This document shows positions 8,778 through 13,388 of a DNA stretch of 43,494 bases, piece by piece. The DNA comes from CAYVBW01 sp964449995 (GTDB taxonomy: Bacteria > Patescibacteriota > Microgenomatia > UBA1400 > PJMF01). Numbering within the stretch: position 1 is the stretch's first letter; each line of letters opens with the position of its first letter. The position numbers and the translations under genes are program-made. The stretch lies in assembly GCA_964449995.1 (NCBI GenBank), contig CAYVBW010000005.1, positions 1 through 43,494 on the forward strand, given 5' to 3'. The notes under the pieces are model-generated. The model ran no database searches, was not told the origin of the DNA, and worked only from the letters and a program-made list of their open reading frames with translations.

Positions 8778-9155
8778 ATGAAGCAGCTATCAAATTTTTT
8801 AAATTGCTTTAAACATGCTTTTAGGGGTATTTGTTCTGGTTTCAAAGAAAGAAATATGATTTTCCATGGTCTAGTAGCTACGTTAGTAGTAAGTATTGGT
8901 TTTTTAATACAATTAACAAAAACAGAATGGTATATTGTTCTAATCTTTATGGCTTTAGTTTTGTCGGCAGAATTATTTAATACAGCTATTGAAGAATTAG
9001 CTGATATAGCTCGTTATGAAAATAACCTAAAATTTAATGCTACTAAACGAATTAGAGATCTATCGGCAGGAGCGGTTTTGGTGATATCAATGGCAGCTAC
9101 TATTGTCGGTGGTTGGATTTTTTTAAGCAAAGTTTTTGAATTAATAAGTTGTTAG
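8778..9155 (+). CDS. dgkA: DgkA-type kinase (diacylglycerol or undecaprenol kinase)
   Basis: 125 residues, an integral membrane kinase of the DgkA family. The signature AELFNTAIEELADI (about 55-68) and the following RDLSAGAVLVISMAA are diagnostic. Three hydrophobic segments are visible: around HGLVATLVVSIGFLIQL, WYIVLIFMALVLSAE and AGAVLVISMAATIVGGWIFL. Gram-negative members phosphorylate diacylglycerol, while Gram-positive ones phosphorylate undecaprenol to recycle the lipid carrier. In a cell making surface glycan and peptidoglycan through lipid carriers the second role is more likely, but the sequence does not decide it. The KDLAAGAVL motif of most members reads RDLSAGAVL. Confidence 0.9.
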   Translation: MKQLSNFLNCFKHAFRGICSGFKERNMIFHGLVATLVVSIGFLIQLTKTEWYIVLIFMALVLSAELFNTAIEELADIARYENNLKFNATKRIRDLSAGAVLVISMAATIVGGWIFLSKVFELISC

Positions 9156-9176
9156 TATGTTTTTGAGAGATATTAC

Positions 9177-9205
9177 CTGACAAATAGCCCAACAAGAGGT
9201 AAAAT
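9177..9205 (+). promoter_or_regulatory. Promoter of the tRNA-Arg/tRNA-Ser pair
   Basis: CTGACA at 9177-9182 is separated by exactly 17 bases from TAAAAT at 9200-9205. Both hexamers are one mismatch from the sigma-70 consensus. Transcription would start near 9212, six bases before the mature tRNA-Arg. Confidence 0.65.
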
Positions 9206-9217
9206 AATAAAGCTTTA

Positions 9218-9291
9218 GCACCCGTAGCTTAGCTGGATAGAGCGTCAGTTTGCGGAACTGAAGGTCGTGGGTTCGAATCCCGCCGGGTGCA
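9218..9291 (+). tRNA. tRNA-Arg (anticodon GCG)
   Basis: A full cloverleaf of 74 bases. The acceptor stem GCACCCG (9218-9224) pairs with CGGGTGC (9284-9290), with discriminator A at 9291. The anticodon stem TCAGT/ACTGA encloses the loop TTGCGGA, giving anticodon GCG (Arg, codons CGC and CGU). The T arm is GTGGG-TTCGAAT-CCCGC. CCA is not encoded. Most bacteria read CGN with an ACG anticodon converted to inosine by TadA, so a genomic G34 is unusual. Confidence 0.96.
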
Positions 9292-9306
9292 CTTTTACAT
9301 TGCTCA

Positions 9307-9392
9307 GGAAGGGTCGCATAGTGGACTATTGCACCGGTTTCGAAAACCGGCGCCTTAAAAAGGCTTCGTGGGTTCGAATCCCACCCCTTCCG
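9307..9392 (+). tRNA. tRNA-Ser (anticodon CGA)
   Basis: An 86-base class II tRNA. The acceptor stem GGAAGGG (9307-9313) pairs with CCCTTCC (9385-9391), with discriminator G at 9392. The anticodon stem CCGGT/ACCGG encloses TTCGAAA, giving anticodon CGA (Ser, codon UCG). A long variable arm (CGCCTT, A-rich loop, AGGCTTC) confirms serine identity. The T arm is GTGGG-TTCGAAT-CCCAC and CCA is not encoded. It is 15 bases after tRNA-Arg, so both come from one transcript. Confidence 0.96.
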
Positions 9393-9393
9393 C

Positions 9394-9435
9394 ATTACTT
9401 AAAATATATTGATTTATCAATATATTTTAAGTAAT
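9394..9435. repeat. 20-bp perfect inverted repeat after the tRNA genes
   Basis: Arms 9394-9413 (ATTACTTAAAATATATTGAT) and 9416-9435 are exact reverse complements with TT between them. It is too AT-rich and lacks a following T-run, so it is not a classical terminator. A promoter-like pair overlaps it: TTGATT at 9409-9414 and TAATAT at 9432-9437 with 17-base spacing, which would start transcription near 9444, at the edge of the structured region. It could be a tRNA 3' processing or end hairpin, an operator, or both. Confidence 0.85.
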
Positions 9436-9446
9436 ATGGCATAACA

Positions 9447-9678
9447 GTGGGATGAGAAGTCAAGCAAGTTTGAGCGATAGTGAAAACCTGCTTATACTGG
9501 GAGCTATGCGAGAGCATAGCGAGCAGTAAATCCCACCCCAAAAAACAAAAAAAGCATAAAAAACTGAGCCTGAGCTAGTAAATTCTGCCGTCAAGTTAGC
9601 AAAGCTAACCTGAGTAATGCTGGAAACGCTGCAGCGCAGCGTGAGCAGTACGCCACCTACGTAACGCCTTGACTTCTC
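9447..9678 (+). ncRNA. Candidate structured non-coding RNA with two related modules (unidentified)
   Basis: No supported gene lies here, yet the region is more GC-rich than its surroundings and full of pairing. GTGGGAT (9447-9453) pairs with ATCCCAC (9530-9536), and GAGAAGTCAAG (9454-9464) with CTTGACTTCTC (9668-9678). The two helices cross, giving a pseudoknot or alternative folds. Two modules share the same plan: a CAAG...CCTG hairpin, then a T(A/G)CTG-G...GAG-CAGTA helix capped by GC-rich hairpins (one with a GAGA tetraloop), then CC(A)CC. They are joined by an A-rich linker at 9537-9563. The tetraloop, a G-U pair and the upstream promoter favour the plus strand; two A-C mismatches would be G-U on the minus strand. 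I could not match it to RNase P RNA, tmRNA, SRP RNA, T-box or HEARO. Confidence 0.6.
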
Positions 9679-9691
9679 CTTCGAAAAATTT

Positions 9692-9726
9692 AACAATAAA
9701 GATATTGTTGAGTTCATACAACTCAA
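9692..9726. repeat. Two small hairpins in the gap before the TM-helix gene
   Basis: AACAAT (9692-9697) pairs with ATTGTT (9704-9709), and TTGAGTT (9708-9714) pairs with AACTCAA (9720-9726). They overlap by two bases, so only one complete helix can form at a time. No long T-run follows, so they are weak terminators at most. They lie between the candidate RNA and the Shine-Dalgarno site at 9772-9777. The rest of 9679-9783 shows no gene. Confidence 0.45.
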
Positions 9727-9783
9727 TAGATCATTAAAAATTTGTGAGCTTACATTTATGTAGGTTTCAAGAAAGGAGTTAAA

Positions 9784-10208
9784 ATGGGGTCTTTAAATAT
9801 TATTGTGGATAGCTTTTATCAGCTTTGGACACAAATGGTGATGTTTGTGCCTAAGTTTATTGTGGCTATTGTGATTTGGGTTATCGGTAAGTACTTAATA
9901 AATTTAGCAGTATCTTTAATCAAGAAGGTAGATATTAAAGGAACTGAAGTTGATGATTATTTAATAGGTATTTTAAGTAAGGTCGTGTTTGTGGTTGGTA
10001 AAGTTTTATTAGTTTTGATAATCTTGGATTATCTAGGTATCGGCAGAACTCTTGTTTCAGCCTTAGCNNNNNNNNNNTAGCAAATGGATTAACCATCACT
10101 ATCGCCATTGCTCTTGGATTAGCCTTTGGCAAAGCACTGGAGGATGATGCAAGGTTGATTGTTAGTAAGACGAAAAAACATCTAGGAAAGAAACCAGCTA
10201 AAAAATAG
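9784..10208 (+). CDS. TM-helix / MscS-like small membrane protein, interrupted by an assembly gap
   Basis: A strong AAGGAG site precedes the ATG by 6 bases. Two to three hydrophobic segments are visible (FVPKFIVAIVIWVIGKYLI, VVFVVGKVLLVLIILDYLGI, and GLTITIAIALGLAFGKALE after the gap), with a charged KKTKKHLGKK-type tail. This matches the conserved TM-helix family related to the transmembrane part of mechanosensitive channels, without the MscS beta domain. Ten N at 10068-10077 break the frame and a TAG follows them. TAGC occurs on both sides of the N run; collapsing the duplicate restores one frame of 136 residues reading VSALANGLTI across the junction. The break is therefore most likely an assembly artefact, not a real pseudogene. 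Confidence 0.75.
10068..10077. other. Run of 10 N (assembly or scaffold gap)
   Basis: Ten ambiguous bases lie inside the TM-helix gene. The flanks end in TTAGC and begin with TAGC, so a four-base overlap may have been left unmerged. The true gap length cannot be known from this sequence. Confidence 0.98.
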
Positions 10209-10278
10209 TTGATTTGTTAGATTACAAGATCATTATTTTTTTGGTTAAATTGAGAGAGTATTGTAAACATACATCAAG

Positions 10279-10306
10279 TTGTATCTAGCAGTATATTTGA
10301 TATAAT
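10279..10306 (+). promoter_or_regulatory. Promoter of the RRM protein gene
   Basis: TTGTAT (10279-10284) and a perfect TATAAT (10301-10306) are spaced by 16 bases. The predicted start near 10313 gives a 5' leader of about 128 bases, unusually long for this window. The stretch 10209-10278 holds no recognisable gene. Confidence 0.55.
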
Positions 10307-10313
10307 ATTAACT

Positions 10314-10440
10314 CTGATCTGCTGACAGTGCCTTAGCTAACTAAGTATTCTGTCTAAGTAGAGTAGTTGATATTTTCAACATAGACTCTAGATTATTAAG
10401 AATAGTTGGGTGATCAGCCAGCTGGTAGAGAAAAGGCACT
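10314..10440 (+). promoter_or_regulatory. Structured 5' leader that can sequester the ribosome-binding site of the RRM gene
   Basis: AGTGCCTT (10327-10334) is perfectly complementary to AAGGCACT (10433-10440), the eight bases directly before the ATG that include the AAGG Shine-Dalgarno core. CTGATC (10314-10319), at the predicted 5' end, pairs with GATCAG (10412-10417), so the two helices cross as a pseudoknot. Between them sit CTTAG-CTAA-CTAAG (10332-10345) and a longer hairpin, TAGAGT...ACTCTA with inner GTTGA/TCAAC (about 10359-10390). The arrangement suggests translational control, for example by temperature or by binding of the encoded protein. That function is inference. Confidence 0.6.
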
Positions 10441-10764
10441 ATGCAATCTTCTCAAGATGTAAACAACAGTAAGATCTATATTGGCAACTTGCCATATAGT
10501 GTTACTGAAGATAAACTTCGAGAACTCTGCGGTGAATTTGGTGAAATTACCTATGCAAAGGTAATTACCGATCGTCGCACAGGCCGCTCTAAAGGCTTTG
10601 GTTTTGTTGAATTTGCTTCAGATGAAGCAGCTCAGGCAGCCATTGAAGCCCTTCATGGGAATCCCCTTGAAGATAGAGAGCTGGTGGTAAACATTGCTCG
10701 TCCCCAAAAACCAAGAACAGATCGTTCCTATGGTAATAGAGGCGGGTATGGAGACCGTCGATAA
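10441..10764 (+). CDS. RRM-type RNA-binding protein
   Basis: 107 residues with one RNA recognition motif. RNP2 is KIYIGNLPY (about 11-19) and RNP1 is SKGFGFVEF (about 50-58), with the aromatic residues that stack on RNA intact. A short Arg/Gly/Tyr-rich tail (YGNRGGYGDRR) follows. The architecture resembles the cold-induced Rbp proteins of cyanobacteria and similar single-RRM proteins in other bacteria, which act as RNA chaperones. The gene stands alone, with its own promoter, a long foldable leader and a strong terminator. This is the pattern expected of a regulated, probably highly expressed monocistronic gene. Confidence 0.93.
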   Translation: MQSSQDVNNSKIYIGNLPYSVTEDKLRELCGEFGEITYAKVITDRRTGRSKGFGFVEFASDEAAQAAIEALHGNPLEDRELVVNIARPQKPRTDRSYGNRGGYGDRR

Positions 10765-10783
10765 ACTTAAGTTTATTAAAAAC

Positions 10784-10812
10784 AAAAAATCCCCTATTAC
10801 AGGGGATTTTTT
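10784..10812 (+). terminator. Rho-independent terminator of the RRM gene, possibly bidirectional
   Basis: AAAAATCCCCT (10784-10794) pairs with AGGGGATTTTT (10800-10810) around a 5-base loop and runs into seven T. The A-run on the left becomes a T-run on the minus strand, so it could also end the convergent galU transcript. Confidence 0.93.
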
Positions 10813-10835
10813 TATTAAAGTTGTTAAATTTGCTG

Positions 10836-11711
10836 TTATTTAATATTTTTAATGTATTTCCTTAACTCATCACCATAGCTTTTGTGAGCCAGCATGAATT
10901 CTAAGTGAGCCTTCATGTATCTAATTGGGTCTCCAGTCGTCATCCATTCTCCATCAACGACTTTGTAGCGAACCAAACCATTTTTTGCAACCTGATCATT
11001 GGCATCTTGTAGCCAAATTTCTCCATCCAAACCTGTAGAATCAGCTTTAAGATAATCAAATATTTGAGGGGTAAGAATATATCTTCCGTATGAAACTAGG
11101 TTTGATGGAGCTTTGTCTCTGGCTGGCTTTTCAATCACTGTTTCAACCTCATCATTAGTGCCATCTTTAATTTTAATTACACCATAACGGTCAACTTCCT
11201 CCCAGGGCATTTCCTGAACAGCCAATAGTCCATCGCAAGCATGAGCTTCAAACTCTTCAACTAACTGCTTAACTGCGCTCACTTTACTTAAAACCAAATC
11301 ATCACCCCACATTACCACAAACGGACCATCAGAGACTAAGTCTTTAACAGTTAAAATGGGTCTGCCATTACCATAGGGTAACGCTTCATCTTGTGGCACA
11401 ATTGTAATTTTTGGTAGCTGAAATATTTGCTCAACCTTATCCCATCTATCAAGTTTAGCTTGGCGTATCATTAAGGTGCGAATTGCAGTAGCTCTGCCGT
11501 AAAAATAGTCTTCAAATTTTGTTACTTCTGAAGGCGAAGCCACGATAATTACTTCTTCTATGCCGGCCTGAGCACATTCCTCCACCAAATATTGAATGAT
11601 GGGTTTATCCACAATGGGTAGCAATTCTTTGGGGAAAGTTTTGGTAATCGGTAGAAAACGAGAACCAAAGCCGGCTGCAGTAATAATAGCTTTATTGATT
11701 GAGTTTGACAT
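10836..11711 (-). CDS. galU: UTP-glucose-1-phosphate uridylyltransferase
   Basis: 291 residues, the standard bacterial GalU length. It makes UDP-glucose from UTP and glucose-1-phosphate for surface glycans. The nucleotide-binding loop is AIITAAGFGSRFLPITK with FPKELLPIVDKP immediately after; VMWGDDLVL holds the metal-binding Asp; and VIEKPARDKAPSNLVSYGRY is the family's sugar-phosphate region. The ATG is followed by SNSINKA, and no clear Shine-Dalgarno site is seen. It converges on the RRM gene and shares its terminator region. A second, divergent paralogue is encoded at 20564-21466 next to polysaccharide genes, so this copy may be the general housekeeping enzyme. Confidence 0.94.
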   Translation of the reverse strand: MSNSINKAIITAAGFGSRFLPITKTFPKELLPIVDKPIIQYLVEECAQAGIEEVIIVASPSEVTKFEDYFYGRATAIRTLMIRQAKLDRWDKVEQIFQLPKITIVPQDEALPYGNGRPILTVKDLVSDGPFVVMWGDDLVLSKVSAVKQLVEEFEAHACDGLLAVQEMPWEEVDRYGVIKIKDGTNDEVETVIEKPARDKAPSNLVSYGRYILTPQIFDYLKADSTGLDGEIWLQDANDQVAKNGLVRYKVVDGEWMTTGDPIRYMKAHLEFMLAHKSYGDELRKYIKNIK

Positions 11712-11805
11712 AAGTTTTAACTATTTTGTAAAGCAATAGCTCTAATTTATCAGGATTGAGGATAAAACTCAATTTTTTAAAAAGTCTAACCTGCAGATAT
11801 CTTGC

Positions 11806-11811
11806 TATAAT
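11806..11811 (+). promoter_or_regulatory. -10 box implying a leaderless protease mRNA
   Basis: A perfect TATAAT ends only 6 bases before the ATG at 11818. With normal spacing, transcription begins at or within a base of the start codon. No Shine-Dalgarno site fits in that space. Confidence 0.65.
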
Positions 11812-11817
11812 AACTTA

Positions 11818-13293
11818 ATGGTTAAAAAAAGTTGGGCAAAAATTAAAAGAAAGCCTATTGGTTTGATCGTTACTATGGCTATAGCATTTTCCCTGGTTGC
11901 TTTTGCTGTAGGATTAGAAGTTGGATCTGGTACAATTTCCTCCTTTTTCACTCAAGAAAATGATTTAGAAAAAATATCTATTCTCTCAAAAACCCAACAA
12001 AAGGCTAAAACTGCACTAGCCGAACTTTTAGGTAAAAAAATAGAACCACAACAGGCTGACAATTTAGGTATTTCCAATCCAGATTGCGATGAGCTAGAGT
12101 CACTCAAAAAAGCTAAACAATGCACCTATCTAGTTATGACAAACCTAGGCCATGGCTCTGCTTTTGCCATTAGTGATAATTTTTTAATTACCAACAAGCA
12201 CGTTGTGGAGGATGCATTGCAAATTTATACCATCATTGATCAGAAAGAAGTTGAGCTATTTTTGTGGAATTTTGCTAAAGACTCTGATTTAGCTGTTTTG
12301 AGATCTGATCAAAAGTTAAGCAGTTGTAATTGGGCCGATAGTGATCAAATTTTGTTAGCTGAAACCCTACACGCAGTGGGTTGGCCTAATACTCCAGAGG
12401 GAGAATCATCTGTTACACGAGGAATTTTTTCACGTTTGGTTAAAACCAACCAAGGAGTGGTTTTTATCCAAACTGATACTGCTATAAATCCAGGCAACTC
12501 TGGAGGACCATTGGTGAGCAGTTGTGGTGTAATAGGAGTTAACACAGCTAAAATTTCATGGTCGGAAAATAACGTTCCTGCTGAAGGATTTAGTTTTGCA
12601 ATTACTAGTAATTATGCTCAACAAGTTGCAAGCGAGTTAATTATTTCTGGCTTTAGGCATGATTTACCAGTTAGAGATATTAAGCCAGTAGAGTACGGTT
12701 TTGTAAAAGAGCAGCCGCCTGATAAACAACCTCAAACCCAATATATCTTAACTGAAGAAAGTCGCAACAATTGGCTGAAAGCAAAAGATGTAACTAACGA
12801 AATGAGCCGTTATTGGCAGGATCAAGCTGGAGATGTAGCTTTAAATAAGCTTGAAGAATTAAAAGATTTAATTGCACGTATGCAAGCTGTGCTTAATATT
12901 GTTTTGCCAAAAATTGAAGCACAAAAACCTTTAACAGCCGCAGAAAATGACCTTTTATCAAGTTGGATTGAGATGTATCAAAAAGCAGTTGGACTAGAGG
13001 GAGAGTTGCACAATAGGGATTACTCTCAAGGATATGCTCATCTGCAGTGCGTTGGCAATTCATGTGCTCTAGTTAGTGGTAGAGGGCAAGACCAGTGTTC
13101 GCGAGCACAAGATTGCGCTCCGCAATTTCATTATCGTTGCCAGGGTATGACTTGCGTTGTAGTGGAAGGAGAGGGGGAGCATCAATGCACATCTCACGAT
13201 GATTGCTATCACTATATTTGCCAGAATAAAGCTTGTGTGAAAGTTGAAGGGGATGGCTCTGACCAATGTTATTTTGATTGGCAGTGTCAATAG
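11818..13293 (+). CDS. Membrane-anchored trypsin-like serine protease with C-terminal cysteine repeats
   Basis: 491 residues. An N-terminal membrane helix (about 14-34, IGLIVTMAIAFSLVAFAVG) precedes a trypsin/HtrA-fold catalytic domain. The triad is visible as His128 in TNKHVVED, Asp157 in DSDLAVLRS and Ser228 in NPGNSGGPL. No PDZ domain is apparent; instead a helical region (about 290-400) follows. The C-terminus has three copies of a cysteine repeat of the form (H)xxCxxxxCxxVxGxGxxxCxxxxxC (about 405-491), a type I associate with secreted CPR and DPANN proteins. The domain probably faces the outside and the cysteines may form disulfides. Its substrate is unknown. Its -10 box suggests leaderless translation. 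Confidence 0.88.
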   Translation: MVKKSWAKIKRKPIGLIVTMAIAFSLVAFAVGLEVGSGTISSFFTQENDLEKISILSKTQQKAKTALAELLGKKIEPQQADNLGISNPDCDELESLKKAKQCTYLVMTNLGHGSAFAISDNFLITNKHVVEDALQIYTIIDQKEVELFLWNFAKDSDLAVLRSDQKLSSCNWADSDQILLAETLHAVGWPNTPEGESSVTRGIFSRLVKTNQGVVFIQTDTAINPGNSGGPLVSSCGVIGVNTAKISWSENNVPAEGFSFAITSNYAQQVASELIISGFRHDLPVRDIKPVEYGFVKEQPPDKQPQTQYILTEESRNNWLKAKDVTNEMSRYWQDQAGDVALNKLEELKDLIARMQAVLNIVLPKIEAQKPLTAAENDLLSSWIEMYQKAVGLEGELHNRDYSQGYAHLQCVGNSCALVSGRGQDQCSRAQDCAPQFHYRCQGMTCVVVEGEGEHQCTSHDDCYHYICQNKACVKVEGDGSDQCYFDWQCQ

Positions 13294-13353
13294 CAAGTAA
13301 TTTAAATTGCTACTTAATTTATTGGTAATTCTAGCGTTACAATAGATTGTTAA

Positions 13354-13371
13354 AAATTTGTTAACAAATTT
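13354..13371. promoter_or_regulatory. 18-bp perfect palindrome before the acyl-CoA synthetase gene (possible operator)
   Basis: AAATTTGTTAACAAATTT reads identically on both strands. It lies 18 bases before the ATG at 13389 and a few bases past a TACAAT -10-like box (13338-13343), the usual place for a repressor site. No matching regulator gene is recognisable nearby. Confidence 0.5.
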
Positions 13372-13388
13372 AGTTGGAAAGAATTTTT

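Noticed and set aside
9141..9395. Open frame on the minus strand across both tRNA genes, with phrases such as WDSNPRS and GGIRTHDLQ
   Set aside because: This is the well-known false protein produced by translating the complement of tRNA T arms; the two tRNAs explain the region.
9454..9678. A MITE or other small transposon with GAGAAGTCAAG terminal inverted repeats
   Set aside because: No target-site duplication flanks the arms, and the internal modules and crossing helix fit a structured RNA better. It is not fully excluded without a genome-wide copy search.
9447..9678. Known structured RNAs: RNase P RNA, tmRNA, SRP RNA, T-box, HEARO/omega RNA
   Set aside because: The universal motifs of RNase P, tmRNA, SRP and T-box RNAs are absent by eye, and no IscB-like HNH gene follows. 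I cannot run a covariance search, so a divergent member remains possible.
9460..9726. Minus-strand open frame of 88 codons over the structured region
   Set aside because: It has no ribosome site, low-complexity composition and coincides with strong inverted repeats, so structure rather than coding explains the conservation of pairs.
11755..11778. Hairpin ATTGAG/CTCAAT followed by T residues, upstream of the protease gene
   Set aside because: A 6-bp AT-rich stem with no plus-strand gene upstream to terminate; too weak to call.
13291..13312. TAGCAA...TTGCTA inverted repeat after the protease gene
   Set aside because: Short stem with a large AT-rich loop and an interrupted T-run; could end transcription but is not convincing.
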